Positions 1 to 11,377 of a DNA stretch of 64,000 nucleotides are shown here, piece by piece. The notes under the pieces were generated by a model. It searched no databases, was not told where the DNA came from, and saw only the letters and a program-made list of their open reading frames with translations. Made by a program: the position numbers and the translations under genes. The stretch lies in contig NZ_OZ060405.1 of assembly GCF_964059145.1 (NCBI RefSeq), forward strand, positions 372,001 through 436,000. The letters are read 5' to 3'. Numbering within the stretch: the stretch's first letter is position 1; the number at the start of each line of letters is the position of its first letter. The stretch comes from Buchnera aphidicola (Protaphis terricola) (GTDB lineage Bacteria; Pseudomonadota; Gammaproteobacteria; Enterobacterales; Enterobacteriaceae).

Positions 1-32
1 TTATATATTTCTGATATTGATATTATATTCAT
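1..32 (-). CDS. asnS: Asparaginyl-tRNA synthetase, first 10 codons (cut by window edge)
   Basis: An ATG at 32 on the minus strand opens a frame reading MNIISISEIY to the window edge. This resembles the amino terminus of E. coli AsnS (M-x-V-V-P-V-A-D-V). In E. coli asnS lies directly downstream of pncB on the same strand, which is the arrangement here. The gene would charge tRNA-Asn in the cytoplasm. Ten residues are too few for certainty, so the call rests mainly on gene order. The 60 bases between this start and the pncB stop hold nothing else recognisable. Confidence 0.5.
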   Translation of the reverse strand, partial: MNIISISEIY

Positions 33-92
33 ATTATTTTTATACTTTTTTATTTTTAAAATAGCATAAAGACATGCTTTTACTAAAATTAA

Positions 93-1301
93 TTATTTTA
101 GATTTTTATTTCTTAAAGGCAAATCAAATGCTTTGTATAAAGATTTAATAAAATCTTTATCTAAACAAAATGTTTTTCCAGGACTATCAGATAATTTAGC
201 AACTGGTTTTCCATTACATTTAACTAATTTAATAACAATATTTAATGGTTTTACATTTGGAATATCACAAGTTAACTTAGTTCCAATACCAAATATCACA
301 TTAATTTTATGATTAAATTTTTTATATAAATTTATAATTTTAGAAAAATTTAAATTATCTGAAAATAATAATGTTTTTGTAGAAGGATCAATACCTAATT
401 TTTGATAATGTTTTAAAGCTTTTTCTGCCCATTTTATAGGATCACCTGAATCATGTCTAATACCTTGGTAGGATTGAGATAAAGATAAATTAAAATCACG
501 CAAAAATGCATCCATTGTAATACAATCTGTTAAAGCAATATTTAAATATTTTTTATATTGACATAACCATATTTTTAAAGCTAAAGATTGACTATATTTT
601 AAATTAGAACTAATTTGTTGATGAGCTTGAAACCATTCATGAGCCTGAGTACCTATTGGAGGCATTTTTAAAAGACGAGAAATATGATAATTACTTGATC
701 CTACTAAAAAAGGAAATTTTTCTTTTAATCTTTTAATAATTGAATATTGAACATCATATGAAAATCTTCTTCTTGTTCCAAAATCGACAATTTTTAATCG
801 AGATAAATCTAAATTTTGAGTATATTGAAAAAATTTTTTTAATTTTAAATTTAAATAATTTACTGCTATATTAGGGGTAATATTAGGATAGTGACTTTTA
901 TGAAAAATTTCACTAATTAATGATAAAATAGGAACTTCCCATAAAATAACCTCTTTCCATAACCCAGTAATACGAATATGTAACTCTCCATGATAATTAT
1001 TAACATTTACTTGCGTAATATTATAACGAAAACTTTTCAACCAATGTAAATATTCTTTTTTAAAAAATGGAAAAGAATTCATATAAATATATTCTTCATT
1101 ACTAAGACATAGTGATTGCATCATATTAATTTGATCTAACAAAATATTAGAATAAGTTCCTAAAAAATTTGATCCTCTACAAATAAATTCTGAAACAACA
1201 CGAACATTTTTATAACAAAAAAATACAGCTTGTTGCATATGTAATTTGTATGCATCAGTATCAAGTAATGTTTTTACTATTGGATAATTATATTTTTTCA
1301 T
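93..1301 (-). CDS. pncB: Nicotinate phosphoribosyltransferase
   Basis: This enzyme joins nicotinate and PRPP to make nicotinate mononucleotide, the entry step of NAD salvage (Preiss-Handler pathway), in the cytoplasm. The 402 residues match the usual length of about 400. The family signatures are visible: FGTRRRFS at about 174-181, [12 protein letters not shown] at about 217-228 with the conserved (phosphorylatable) histidine region, and RHDSGDP at about 281-287 in the phosphate-binding part. It is divergent from pyrD across a 255-base AT-rich spacer and would be followed by asnS, as in E. coli. No regulatory site was recognised. The gene looks intact. Confidence 0.96.
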   Translation of the reverse strand: MKKYNYPIVKTLLDTDAYKLHMQQAVFFCYKNVRVVSEFICRGSNFLGTYSNILLDQINMMQSLCLSNEEYIYMNSFPFFKKEYLHWLKSFRYNITQVNVNNYHGELHIRITGLWKEVILWEVPILSLISEIFHKSHYPNITPNIAVNYLNLKLKKFFQYTQNLDLSRLKIVDFGTRRRFSYDVQYSIIKRLKEKFPFLVGSSNYHISRLLKMPPIGTQAHEWFQAHQQISSNLKYSQSLALKIWLCQYKKYLNIALTDCITMDAFLRDFNLSLSQSYQGIRHDSGDPIKWAEKALKHYQKLGIDPSTKTLLFSDNLNFSKIINLYKKFNHKINVIFGIGTKLTCDIPNVKPLNIVIKLVKCNGKPVAKLSDSPGKTFCLDKDFIKSLYKAFDLPLRNKNLK

Positions 1302-1556
1302 ATTATTTTTATAATAATATTCCTTATTATGATAATTAATATATAATTTTATATATAAAATTATGCATAAATTTTATATAAAAAATATAATATAATAAAA
1401 AATTTATCAATTTTAAAAAAATTTAATAATTATTATAACTTAATAATAGTATTAAATTTTTTAATTTTTATTAAAATTTTAAAATAAATGCATTATAAAA
1501 TATATAAAAAAATTTTTTTAAATTATATATTTTATTTAACATAAGAGAAAATTATA

Positions 1557-2567
1557 ATGTTATATTATTTAATTCGTAAAATTTTATTTTTAATAGATCC
1601 TGAAAAAGCACATAAATTAGTATTAAAGAATATGAATACTAAAATTATTCAACAATTAATGAAATTATTTTTTCAACCTATTATATCCAAACCGGTAAAA
1701 TGTATGGGATTAATTTTTCCTAATAAAATTGGTTTAGCTGCTGGAATAGATAAAAATGGAGAATATATAGATATTTTTTCCAAAATAGGTTTTGGGTTTA
1801 TTGAATTAGGAACTGTTACATTATTACCGCAAAAAGGAAATCCAAAACCAAGAATATTTCGAATACCTAAATTAGAAGCTATTATTAATAGAATGGGGTT
1901 TAATAACCTTGGTATAGATAATTTAATTAATAATCTTAAACAATCTAAATTTGAAGGAATTATTGGAGTAAATATAGGTAAAAATAAATGTACTTCTATT
2001 GAAAATGCTACAGATGAGTATTTAACATGTATAGAAAAAATATATTGTTACACTAATTATATTACTATTAATATTTCATCTCCTAATACAAAAAATTTAA
2101 GAAATTTACAATTTGGATTATTACTAAAAAATTTATTAAAAAATATTAAAATTAAACAAAAGGAAATGAGTAAAAAATATAAAAAATATGTTCCAATAGC
2201 AATTAAAATTTCACCAGATCTATCAAAAGATGAAATACTTTATATTTCGAATCAATTAATTAAATTTGAAATAGATGCTGTTATTGCAACCAATAGTACT
2301 TTAGATCATTCTTCAATATATAAAATAAAAAAAAATCAAATTAAAGGAGGATTAAGTGGCATTCCTTTAAAAAATAAAAGCAATAATACAATAAAAATAT
2401 TATATCAACAACTGCAAAAAAAGATTCCTATAATTGGAGTAGGAGGTATATATTCGTTAAATACTGCAAAAGAAAAAATTATATTAGGTTCAGAATTAAT
2501 ACAAATATACTCTGGATTAATATACCATGGTCCAAAATTGATTAGAGATATAATTAAAAATTTATAA
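1557..2567 (+). CDS. pyrD: Dihydroorotate dehydrogenase (quinone), class 2
   Basis: PyrD oxidises dihydroorotate to orotate with FMN and passes electrons to quinone at the inner membrane; it is step four of pyrimidine synthesis. The 336 residues align along the whole E. coli protein. The amino-terminal membrane-associating helix region is present ([19 protein letters not shown]), as is NRMGFNN at about 111-117. INISSPNT at about 171-178 holds the class 2 catalytic serine (Ser175). The start is preceded by AAGAGAAA. It stands alone; pyrB and pyrI lie further along the window. In E. coli pepN separates pncB and pyrD, and it is absent here. Confidence 0.97.
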   Translation: MLYYLIRKILFLIDPEKAHKLVLKNMNTKIIQQLMKLFFQPIISKPVKCMGLIFPNKIGLAAGIDKNGEYIDIFSKIGFGFIELGTVTLLPQKGNPKPRIFRIPKLEAIINRMGFNNLGIDNLINNLKQSKFEGIIGVNIGKNKCTSIENATDEYLTCIEKIYCYTNYITINISSPNTKNLRNLQFGLLLKNLLKNIKIKQKEMSKKYKKYVPIAIKISPDLSKDEILYISNQLIKFEIDAVIATNSTLDHSSIYKIKKNQIKGGLSGIPLKNKSNNTIKILYQQLQKKIPIIGVGGIYSLNTAKEKIILGSELIQIYSGLIYHGPKLIRDIIKNL

Positions 2568-2963
2568 TATATTTATTTTTAAAAAATATATTATTTTTAT
2601 ATTTCAAATAATTTAAGTGTAAAAATATTTTTAAATGAACTTTTAAAAATACATTATTTTTAATACCATATTTAATATATATAAATTGTAAAAATTATTT
2701 ATTAAATTTAATATAATCATATAAAAAATAACTAAAATTTATATAATAAAAATAAATATTTTATCAATAGAAATAAATATATTTTTTAAAAAATAAATTA
2801 TTAAAATTAAAAAATTAATTTAATATTTAAACTTACCTAAGTTACTTCTAAAAAAATATTCAAATTTAAAAACAATATCAACTTAATAAATAATTTAACA
2901 AAAATAAAATATAAAAATTATGTTATTTTTTAACTTATAATAAATTTTTTAAATGAGAAAAAT
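2568..2963. other. 396-base intergenic stretch, no gene seen
   Basis: This very AT-rich spacer lies between pyrD and uup. E. coli has several genes here (for example rlmL), but I see no recognisable remnant, no stable GC-containing hairpin and no ORF worth calling. It presumably carries the uup promoter and eroded DNA. Confidence 0.6.
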
Positions 2964-4760
2964 ATGAATTTAATTAGTATAAAAAATGCTTACTTATCAT
3001 TTAATAACTTAGAAATCTTAAAAAATGTTTCATTTTATATTAATTCAAAAGAACGTATTTGTTTAGCTGGTAAAAATGGATCTGGAAAATCAACCTTATT
3101 AAAAGTAATTAACAAACAACAAGATTTAGACCACGGATTAGTTGTTTACAAAAAAAATATTAAAATACAATATTTACAACAAAACAACCTAAGTCAATCA
3201 AATATTTCTATTTTTGAATTTATTAAAAAACAAATTGAAATAACAAAAAAAGAAAAAATTAAAATTAATGATATTGTAGAAATAAAAAAGATTACTGAAA
3301 TTTTAAAATTAAATCAAAATAGTCTTTTATCAGAAGTATCTGGTGGAATTTTGAGAAAAGTTGCATTAAGTGCAATTTTAATTAATAAACCTGATATATT
3401 ATTACTTGATGAACCTACTAATCATTTAGATATATATACAATTAAATGGTTAGAAATATTTTTAAAAAATTTTCATGGAAGTATAGTATTTACATCACAT
3501 GATGTGTCATTTATTGAAAATATATCTACAAAAATTATTTATATTGATCGAGGAAAATTAATATTTTTTCCAGGAAATTATAATCAATTTATTCAATTAA
3601 AAGATAAAAACAATTATATTGAAAAAATAAATAAAAAATTATTTAATCAAAAATTAAAAAAAGAAGAAATTTGGATTAGAAAAAGTGTTAAAGCACGTAC
3701 TACAAGAAATGAAGGAAGGATAAAAAATTTAGAAAAATTAAGAAAAGAAAATAAAGATTATAAAAAAATAGAAAACTTTCAAAATATTACAATTAATGAA
3801 ATTAAAGATTATGCTGGAAAAATAATTTTTAAATTAAAAAATATATATTATGCAGTAAAAAACAAAACTATTATTAAAAATTTTTCTGAAACAATAGAAT
3901 ATGGTGATAAAATTGGATTAATTGGAAGCAATGGATCTGGAAAAAGCACCATGATTAAAATACTTATAGGTGAAAATCAAATTCAAAAAGGAGATTTTTA
4001 TACGTCAAATAAATTAAAAATAGCATATTTTGATCAAAATCGATCAATATTAAATCAACAAAAATCTATTTTAGATAATATAAATGAAGGTAGAGATAAA
4101 ATAATTATTAATAACAACGAACAAAATTTAATAGGATATTTAAAAAAATTTTTATTTAAATCAGAAGAATTAAAATGCTTAGTAAAAAATTTATCTGGAG
4201 GAGAATCTAATAGATTGCTTTTAGCTAAAATATTTTTAAAACCAAATAATATATTAATTTTTGATGAACCGACAAATGATTTAGACTTAGATACACTAAA
4301 TTTATTAAAAAATATTATAAATCAATATTCTGGAACTGTTTTAATAGTTAGTCATGATAGAAATTTTCTTGAAAAAACTGTAAAAAAATATTGGTTTTTT
4401 CAAGGTGATGGAATAATTACTACACATTTAAATTTTAAAAATAGTTTAATTGAAAAAAAAATTATAAATGATAAAATAAATAATCAAGAAAATAATTTAA
4501 ATATCAATAAAAAATTCAATTTATTAAAAAATAAAAGAAAAACTAAGAATAAGTTAAAAAATATATTAAATGAAATTGAAAATATAGAAAATAGTATTAA
4601 AATATTGCAAAATCAAATAAACTCTGTTGATTTTTTTAAACAAGATATTTCTAATCAATTACCTATATTAAATCAATTAAATATAGAAGAAAAAAAATTA
4701 GAAAAAAAAATAATACATTGGGAATACTTAGAAAAAATTTTTAATCAAAAAATTGAATAG
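2964..4760 (+). CDS. uup: ABC-F family ATPase Uup
   Basis: This is a soluble ABC-F protein with two ATPase domains and no transmembrane part. ABC-F proteins bind the ribosome and influence translation; Uup was first noted for lowering transposon precise excision. Domain 1 has Walker A GKNGSGKST at about 36-44, signature SGG near 125 and Walker B LLLDEPTNHLD near 150. Domain 2 has GSNGSGKST near 320, LSGGE near 409 and IFDEPTNDLD near 431. A Lys/Asn-rich, coiled-coil-like tail (about 500-598) matches the DNA-binding C-terminal domain of Uup. The length, 598 against about 635 in E. coli, is slightly short. It converges on trhO with only five bases between the stops. Confidence 0.93.
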   Translation: MNLISIKNAYLSFNNLEILKNVSFYINSKERICLAGKNGSGKSTLLKVINKQQDLDHGLVVYKKNIKIQYLQQNNLSQSNISIFEFIKKQIEITKKEKIKINDIVEIKKITEILKLNQNSLLSEVSGGILRKVALSAILINKPDILLLDEPTNHLDIYTIKWLEIFLKNFHGSIVFTSHDVSFIENISTKIIYIDRGKLIFFPGNYNQFIQLKDKNNYIEKINKKLFNQKLKKEEIWIRKSVKARTTRNEGRIKNLEKLRKENKDYKKIENFQNITINEIKDYAGKIIFKLKNIYYAVKNKTIIKNFSETIEYGDKIGLIGSNGSGKSTMIKILIGENQIQKGDFYTSNKLKIAYFDQNRSILNQQKSILDNINEGRDKIIINNNEQNLIGYLKKFLFKSEELKCLVKNLSGGESNRLLLAKIFLKPNNILIFDEPTNDLDLDTLNLLKNIINQYSGTVLIVSHDRNFLEKTVKKYWFFQGDGIITTHLNFKNSLIEKKIINDKINNQENNLNINKKFNLLKNKRKTKNKLKNILNEIENIENSIKILQNQINSVDFFKQDISNQLPILNQLNIEEKKLEKKIIHWEYLEKIFNQKIE

Positions 4761-4765
4761 TGTTT

Positions 4766-5701
4766 TTATATATTTTGTATACAATTTAAAGAACAACAAT
4801 TTTTAAATTTTATAGCACAATTAGAACACTGAATAAATAATAAATGACATAAATTAAAAGCACAGTTAACATAATTTGCTGATGGTTTCTTACATTGTTT
4901 ACAAAATGATATTATATCTTTAGATATTCTTTGACTCATTCGAGCATCAAATACAAAATTACTACCTTTAAAATATATAGGTAATTTATTTTTTTTAGCA
5001 TCATTTACATATCCAATTATTCCATTTTTTATATGATATACATATTTAAAACCATGAAAAATCATCCATGATGTTGCTTTTTCACAACGAATTCCACCTG
5101 TACAATACATTACTATTTTTTTATTTTTAGCAAAATCCATAATTTTTATTACATGTTTTAATTGATCTCTAAAAGTTTTACTATTAATTTGAATAGCATT
5201 AGGAAAGTGACCTATTTCATATTCATAAGAATTTCGCATATCAATAAATATTGTATTTTTATCATATAACATTTTATTTACTTGTTTTGCTTCAATATAT
5301 ATACCTATATTTTTAAAATTAAATAAAGTATTTTTAATACCATCATTAATAATATATTTTTTTATTTTTACAGAAAGTAAAAAAAATACATTAAAACCAT
5401 TATGATATGTTTTATTAATAAATATATTATTTAATTCCGGATGAAAATTAAACAAAAAATTTTTAAAATTTAAATATTTATTAATAGGAATACTTATTTG
5501 TGCATTTATTCCTTCATGAGAAATATATATTCTACCTAATATATTATATTTTAAAAAATTTTTATAAATTTCATCTCTAAAATCTTGAGGTGTTTTTATA
5601 TAAAAATATTTGTAAAATGAAAGAATAAAATAAGATTTTTTATTTAAAAATATATTTTTTTTTAGCTCTTTTCTAGAAATACGATTGTATAATACTGCCA
5701 T
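4766..5701 (-). CDS. trhO: tRNA uridine-34 5-hydroxylase (rhodanese family)
   Basis: TrhO (formerly YceA) makes 5-hydroxyuridine at the wobble position of certain tRNAs. The start MAVLYNRIS aligns with E. coli MPVLHNRIS. An N-terminal domain (about 1-125) with SHEGINAQIS is followed by a rhodanese domain (about 130-225) holding VMYCTGGIRCEKA, with catalytic Cys near 200. A cysteine-rich C-terminal segment (CKQC, CHLLFIQCSNC, NCC) resembles a zinc-binding module. At 311 residues it lacks the basic tail of the roughly 350-residue E. coli protein but keeps all core motifs. It is downstream of valS on the same strand with a 41-base gap. Confidence 0.92.
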   Translation of the reverse strand: MAVLYNRISRKELKKNIFLNKKSYFILSFYKYFYIKTPQDFRDEIYKNFLKYNILGRIYISHEGINAQISIPINKYLNFKNFLFNFHPELNNIFINKTYHNGFNVFFLLSVKIKKYIINDGIKNTLFNFKNIGIYIEAKQVNKMLYDKNTIFIDMRNSYEYEIGHFPNAIQINSKTFRDQLKHVIKIMDFAKNKKIVMYCTGGIRCEKATSWMIFHGFKYVYHIKNGIIGYVNDAKKNKLPIYFKGSNFVFDARMSQRISKDIISFCKQCKKPSANYVNCAFNLCHLLFIQCSNCAIKFKNCCSLNCIQNI

Positions 5702-5742
5702 AGTAAACCTTATTTAAATTAAAAAGTAAAAATAATTTTTTT

Positions 5743-8607
5743 CTATAATATATTATTAAAAATTTTTATTTGATGAGATAACTTTAAATAAACTTTATTT
5801 AAATTATTTAATTCTTCTTTTTCCTTATTAATAATGTGTTTAGGTGCGTAACATATAAAATTTTTATTTAAAATTTTTTTTTGAATTAATAAAATTTTTA
5901 ATTTTATTTTTTTTATTTCTTTATTTAGTCTATTTAATTCAATTTTTTTATCTATTATTTTAAGCATAGGAATTATAATTTCTACATTTTCAATGATTTT
6001 TTTTATAGATAATAATGGTTCTCTATAATTCTTAGAAACAACTTTAACTATATCTAAATAAGCCATATTCTTTAAAAATAATAAATTTTCTTTAATAATT
6101 TTTTCTTGTTCAAAATTTGTATTTTTTAAAAATAATGATAATAATTTTTTAGAATTAATATTCATTTCAGATCGAATATTTCTTAAAAAGGTAATTATCT
6201 TTCTTATAAAATTCATATGAAGTATAATTTTTTGATCAAATAACAAATTTTTATATTTTGGAAAAGATTGTAGCATAATTGATCTTTCTTTAATGTTTTT
6301 TATTTTTTTGATTCTTTGCCAAATTGATTCAGTTATAAATGGAATCATAGGATGTAGTAATTTAATAAGTTTTTCTAAGATATCAATTAAAATATTTTTT
6401 GTATTAAAAACATCTTGAGATGAACCAAATTTTATAATCAACTTAACAAATTCTAAATACCAATCACAAAAAATATTCCATGTAAAATCATATAAAATAT
6501 TTGCTGAAATATCAAATCGATAATTATCTAATGCGTTTCTGTATAATTTTACTGTATTATTAAATTCTATTAAAATCCATTTATTTATAAATAATATTGT
6601 ATTATTTATTTTAAAATTTAAAAAATCATGATTTTTAGTATTTATAAAAACAAATCGACTAGCGTTCCAAAGTTTATTACAAAAATTTCGATATCCTTTT
6701 AATCTATTCATATCCCATTTTATATCACGTGTATTTGATGCTAAAGCACAAAAAGTAAAACGTAATGCATCTGTACCTGTAGGAGGAATTCCATTAGGAA
6801 ACTGTTTTATAGTGCGTTGTTTAATTTGATTGGACAGTTTAGGTTGAAATAAATTACTTGTTCTTTTTTGAATTAAATCATCTAAAGAAATACCATCTAT
6901 CATATCTAACGGATCAATCACATTACCTTTTGATTTTGACATTTTACTGCCTTTATCATCACGTATTAAACCTGTTATATAAACATTTTTGAAAGGAACT
7001 TCAGATATTCCAAAATCATCCTTAATAAGATACATAGTTAACATAATCATTCTAGCTATCCAAAAAAAAATAATATCAAAACCACTTACTAATACATTAG
7101 TTGGATGAAATATTTTTAAAAATTCTGTTTTTTTAGGCCATCCTAATGTTGAAAAAGTCCATAATCCTGAAGAAAACCAAGTATCTAAAACATCTTCATC
7201 TTGAAATAATACAATATGATTTAATAATTTATATTTTTTACGTATATCATCTTCATTATATCCAACATATATATTTCTTTCATAATCATACCAAACTGGA
7301 ATACGATGACCCCACCACAACTGACGAGAAATACACCAATCTTCAATACTATTCATCCAAGATAAATACATTTTTTCATATTGTATAGGAATAAAATTAA
7401 TTTTCTTTTCTTTAACTGCAGTAATAGCTAATCTAGCTAATTTTGATGTTTTTAAGTACCATTGATTAGTGAGCATGGGTTGAATAATTGAACCACTTCT
7501 ATCGCTATGAGGAGTAAGAATTTCACATATTTCAACTTTTTCTAAATATCCTAATTTTTTTATTTCTTCTACAATTGCATTACGTGCAGATATAATATCT
7601 AAATTTTTAAATTTAGTTGGAACTAATGAGCTATAAATTTTAGATATCTCGCCTTTATAATTGTAAATATCAAAATTAATTTTAATTCTTCCATCATTAG
7701 TAAAAATATTAATCATTGGTAATTTATGTCTTAATCCTACTTGATAATCATTAAAATCATGTGCTGGTGTAATTTTTACACAACCTGTTCCTTGGCTTAT
7801 ATCTGCATAATTATCCCCAATGATTGGAATAATTCTATTAACTAATGGACATATAGCGAATTGTCCAATTAATTTATTATATTTAATATCTTTTGGATTA
7901 ACTGCTAAAGCCGTATCTCCTAATAAAGTTTCAGGTCTAGTTGTTGAAACTATTAAATATTCTATCTTAAAATTATTTTTTTTTTTATTAAATAAAATTG
8001 GATATCGAATAAACCATTTCGAACCTTTAATTAAACGATGTTCAACTTCTAAATCTGAAATAACAGTTTCTAATTTAGAATCCCAATGTACCAATTTTTT
8101 CTTTTGATATATTAAATTATTTTTATAAAAAGTAATAAATGCTTTTTTAACAGAATGACAAATATCAGAATCTAAAGTAAACTTTTCACGATCCCAATCT
8201 ACAGAATTTCCTAAACGCCTCATTTGTTGGGTAACAATAGAATGGTATTTATTTTTCCATAACCATATTTTTTTAATAAAATCATCTCGATGATAATCTT
8301 TTTTGGTTTTTTTTTCTTTTAAAAATATTTCACGTTCTACTAAAACTTGAGTAGCTATTCCAGCATGATCTGTTCCAACTTGCCAAAAAGTATTATCTCC
8401 TTGCATCCGATGATAACGAATTAATACATCCATAATGGTTTGCTGAAATGCATGCCCCATATGTAAATTTCCAGTGATATTAGGAGGTGGCATAATAATG
8501 CAAAATGATGATTTTTTTAAATTATTATTAGGTTTAAAGTATCCATTTTTTTCCCAAAAATTATATATAGGTTCTTCAATATCTTTAGGGTTATAAATTT
8601 TTTCCAT
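5743..8607 (-). CDS. valS: Valyl-tRNA synthetase
   Basis: This class I synthetase charges tRNA-Val and edits misactivated threonine. The 954 residues compare with 951 in E. coli. HMGH lies at 49-52 within PPNITGNLHMGHAF, the KMSKS loop (GSKMSKSKGN) near 554, and a connective-peptide editing domain lies between them with TTRPETLLGDTA. The C-terminal coiled coil (about 885-954) that contacts the tRNA is present and Lys/Ile-rich. It follows pepA with a 50-base gap. In E. coli holC sits between pepA and valS, and no trace of it is visible. The gene looks intact. Confidence 0.98.
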   Translation of the reverse strand: MEKIYNPKDIEEPIYNFWEKNGYFKPNNNLKKSSFCIIMPPPNITGNLHMGHAFQQTIMDVLIRYHRMQGDNTFWQVGTDHAGIATQVLVEREIFLKEKKTKKDYHRDDFIKKIWLWKNKYHSIVTQQMRRLGNSVDWDREKFTLDSDICHSVKKAFITFYKNNLIYQKKKLVHWDSKLETVISDLEVEHRLIKGSKWFIRYPILFNKKKNNFKIEYLIVSTTRPETLLGDTALAVNPKDIKYNKLIGQFAICPLVNRIIPIIGDNYADISQGTGCVKITPAHDFNDYQVGLRHKLPMINIFTNDGRIKINFDIYNYKGEISKIYSSLVPTKFKNLDIISARNAIVEEIKKLGYLEKVEICEILTPHSDRSGSIIQPMLTNQWYLKTSKLARLAITAVKEKKINFIPIQYEKMYLSWMNSIEDWCISRQLWWGHRIPVWYDYERNIYVGYNEDDIRKKYKLLNHIVLFQDEDVLDTWFSSGLWTFSTLGWPKKTEFLKIFHPTNVLVSGFDIIFFWIARMIMLTMYLIKDDFGISEVPFKNVYITGLIRDDKGSKMSKSKGNVIDPLDMIDGISLDDLIQKRTSNLFQPKLSNQIKQRTIKQFPNGIPPTGTDALRFTFCALASNTRDIKWDMNRLKGYRNFCNKLWNASRFVFINTKNHDFLNFKINNTILFINKWILIEFNNTVKLYRNALDNYRFDISANILYDFTWNIFCDWYLEFVKLIIKFGSSQDVFNTKNILIDILEKLIKLLHPMIPFITESIWQRIKKIKNIKERSIMLQSFPKYKNLLFDQKIILHMNFIRKIITFLRNIRSEMNINSKKLLSLFLKNTNFEQEKIIKENLLFLKNMAYLDIVKVVSKNYREPLLSIKKIIENVEIIIPMLKIIDKKIELNRLNKEIKKIKLKILLIQKKILNKNFICYAPKHIINKEKEELNNLNKVYLKLSHQIKIFNNIL

Positions 8608-8657
8608 GGTATTTAATCTTTTTTAAAGTGATTGATAATAACTAAAAGTAAAATATA

Positions 8658-10151
8658 TTAATTTTTTTTAATTTGACACATATTTAATAAAAATTGAGAT
8701 AACAGTTCAACAGGACGTCCTGTAGATCCTGTATTATTAAAAGAATTCCAAGCAGTACCAGCTATATCTAAATGTGCCCAATTATATTTTTTTGCAAATT
8801 TAGATAAAAAACAAGCTGCTGTTATCGCACCTGCTCCTTGACTTCCAATATTAGAAAAATCTGCAACATTTGAATATAAATGTTTTTCATATTTTTTAAA
8901 TAAAGGTAATCTCCAAACTTGATCATTTGTTTGATAACTAGCTTTTTCTAAATTTTTAGATAAATCTTCATTATTTGAAAATAATCCAGTAATATCATTT
9001 CCTAATGCAATAACACATGCTCCTGTTAAAGTAGCAATATCAATAACTATATTAGGAGAAAAACGTTTTACATATGTTAAAACATCACATAATATTAAAC
9101 GTCCTTCAGCATCAGTATTTAATATTTCTACTGTTTTTCCAGACATAGTAGTGATAATATCTCCAGGTCTAAATGATTTTCCATCCAACATATTTTCACA
9201 ACCAGCTAAAATTCCTATAATATTTAAAGGTAAATTTAATTCAGCAGCCATAATTAATATTCCATAAACAACAGCCGCTCCAGACATATCATATTTCATC
9301 TCATGCATATTTTTTGAAGGTTTTATAGAAATTCCTCCAGAGTCAAAAGTAACTCCTTTTCCAATTAGTACAATCGGTTTATTATTAATATTTTTAGCAT
9401 TTAAATATTTAATTATAGACATATATGGAGGATTATTAGAACCACTACTTACTGCTAAATATGCATGCATACCTAAATCATACATTTTATTTTTATCTAA
9501 ACATGTAATAGTAAATTTATTTTTATATTTTTTAGATAGATCTTTTGCTTTTAATGATAAATATAAAGGATTGCATATATTAGATGGTAAATTACTTAAC
9601 TTTTTTGCTTCAATTAATCCTAAATTAATTGCTAATGCATGCTTTAAAGCTAATTTAGATAGTAAAAGAAATTGTTTTTCTACATGAAATACAACTAATT
9701 CTAAATAGTTTTCTTTTTTTAAAAATGTATTTATTTTAAAAATTTCATTTTTAATAGAATTAACTATTTTACGAATAAACCAATATATATTATTAGTATA
9801 TATGTTCAATTCAGTTAAAGCAAAAATAACATGTTTAATCGAATATTTATTTAATGTTTTTATAATATTTTTAATAATTTTCACAATAGAAAATATATTA
9901 AAAATTTTTTTTTCTCCACATCCAACTAATAAAACTCTTTTAGATAAAATATTGGGAATATTATATAATAATAAACTTGTACCTATTGAAGCTCTAAAAT
10001 CTCCTGTTTTTAATATATTCTTAATATAATTATTACTTAATTGATTTAAATTATCAGCAGTTATTGTTAATTCACAAGATTTAAAAATACCAACAATAAT
10101 ACAATCTGTTTCTTTCTGATTTAAAGAAAAATTTTTTATAACAAACTTCAT
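8658..10151 (-). CDS. pepA: Leucyl aminopeptidase A (cytosol aminopeptidase)
   Basis: PepA is a hexameric two-metal aminopeptidase that removes N-terminal residues from peptides; in E. coli it also acts as a DNA-binding accessory factor (cer/Xer recombination, carAB repression). The 497 residues compare with 503. The metal and active-site segments are GKGVTFDSGGISI near 262-274 and the M17 signature NTDAEGRL near 340. The N-terminal domain used for DNA binding in E. coli is kept but diverged. It is divergent from argI and heads a pepA-valS-trhO run. Peptidase activity is well supported; the DNA-binding role in this genome is uncertain. Confidence 0.96.
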   Translation of the reverse strand: MKFVIKNFSLNQKETDCIIVGIFKSCELTITADNLNQLSNNYIKNILKTGDFRASIGTSLLLYNIPNILSKRVLLVGCGEKKIFNIFSIVKIIKNIIKTLNKYSIKHVIFALTELNIYTNNIYWFIRKIVNSIKNEIFKINTFLKKENYLELVVFHVEKQFLLLSKLALKHALAINLGLIEAKKLSNLPSNICNPLYLSLKAKDLSKKYKNKFTITCLDKNKMYDLGMHAYLAVSSGSNNPPYMSIIKYLNAKNINNKPIVLIGKGVTFDSGGISIKPSKNMHEMKYDMSGAAVVYGILIMAAELNLPLNIIGILAGCENMLDGKSFRPGDIITTMSGKTVEILNTDAEGRLILCDVLTYVKRFSPNIVIDIATLTGACVIALGNDITGLFSNNEDLSKNLEKASYQTNDQVWRLPLFKKYEKHLYSNVADFSNIGSQGAGAITAACFLSKFAKKYNWAHLDIAGTAWNSFNNTGSTGRPVELLSQFLLNMCQIKKN

Positions 10152-10334
10152 AACATTGTCTCTATGATATTTTAATATTTTAAAATTTTTATAGTAAATT
10201 TTATAAAAAATAAAAAAATTTAAGTTATTATATACTATAATATTAATATTATTAATACTTTTATATATTTAATATTATTTTTATTATATATATTTTAAAA
10301 TATATTTTACTTTGATTTAAAGGGAAATTAACTC

Positions 10335-11351
10335 ATGAACTATCTTTATCAACGTAATTTTTTGAGATTATTAGATTTTTCTAATTTAGAATTAAACTAT
10401 ATTATTAAATTATCCAAAAAATTAAAAAAAGTAAAAAAAAATAACAAAGAAATACAATTATTAAAAAAAAAAAATATTGCTTTAATTTTTGAAAAAGAAT
10501 CAACTCGTACACGATGCTCATTTGAAGTAGCAGCATTTGATCAAGGTGCTCATGTTACTTATCTCGGTCCAGGAAGTACTCATCTTGGAACAAAAGAATC
10601 AATTGAAGATACAGCAAAAGTATTAGGTCTTATGTATGATGGAATTGAATATCGAGGGCATAACCATAAAACAATAGAAATTTTGGCAAAATATGCTAAT
10701 GTTCCAGTATGGAACGGATTAACTAAAAAATTTCACCCTACTCAAATAATTGCAGATTTATTAACAATAAGGGAAGTTCTACCCGAAAAAGAATTTTTTG
10801 AAATTAAATGCGCATATATTGGAGATTCGAGCAATAATATAGCAAATACATTGTTAGAAGCTGCAACTATTTTAGATATAGATTTACGTTTAATATCACC
10901 AAAAAAATATTGGCCTGAAAAAGAAATCTTTAATATTTGTCAAGAAAAAGCAAAAAAAAATAAAAATCATATTATATGTACTGACAATCTTAAAAAAGGT
11001 TTAAATAGTGTGGATTTTATCTATACTGATGTCTGGGTATCTATGGGTGAGCCTGAAAATATATGGGAAGAAAGAATCAAATTATTAAAAAAATATCAAG
11101 TTAATCAAAATACTATAAATATGACTAATAATCCTAATGTCAAAGTATTACATTGTCTTCCAGCTTTACATGATAAAAAAAATAATTTAGTAAAGTCTAT
11201 ACTTGATAAATATAATTTAAAAAATGGTATAGAAATTACAGATAATATTTTTCAAAAATATCAAAATATAATTTTTAAACAAGCTGAAAATAGATTGCAT
11301 ACTATAAAAGCTATTATTATATCTAGTTTAATTAAAATAATTACGCTTTAA
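10335..11351 (+). CDS. argI: Ornithine carbamoyltransferase
   Basis: ArgI makes citrulline from ornithine and carbamoyl phosphate, step six of arginine synthesis. The 338 residues compare with 334 in E. coli. The carbamoyl-phosphate-binding STRTR is at 56-60, FHPTQ near 133 and the HCLPALHD loop near 273, with its active-site cysteine. The start follows AAAGGGAAA. No ARG box-like palindrome (TGAAT/ATTCA) was seen in the 183-base divergent region shared with pepA, so arginine repression of the E. coli type is not supported. The neighbouring pyrB uses the same carbamoyl phosphate pool. Confidence 0.97.
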   Translation: MNYLYQRNFLRLLDFSNLELNYIIKLSKKLKKVKKNNKEIQLLKKKNIALIFEKESTRTRCSFEVAAFDQGAHVTYLGPGSTHLGTKESIEDTAKVLGLMYDGIEYRGHNHKTIEILAKYANVPVWNGLTKKFHPTQIIADLLTIREVLPEKEFFEIKCAYIGDSSNNIANTLLEAATILDIDLRLISPKKYWPEKEIFNICQEKAKKNKNHIICTDNLKKGLNSVDFIYTDVWVSMGEPENIWEERIKLLKKYQVNQNTINMTNNPNVKVLHCLPALHDKKNNLVKSILDKYNLKNGIEITDNIFQKYQNIIFKQAENRLHTIKAIIISSLIKIITL

Positions 11352-11377
11352 TAAAAAATTTTAATATTATTATTAAA

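Noticed and set aside
7820..8107. 95-codon ORF opposite valS
   Set aside because: Shadow of the conserved ValS editing domain; no start signal.
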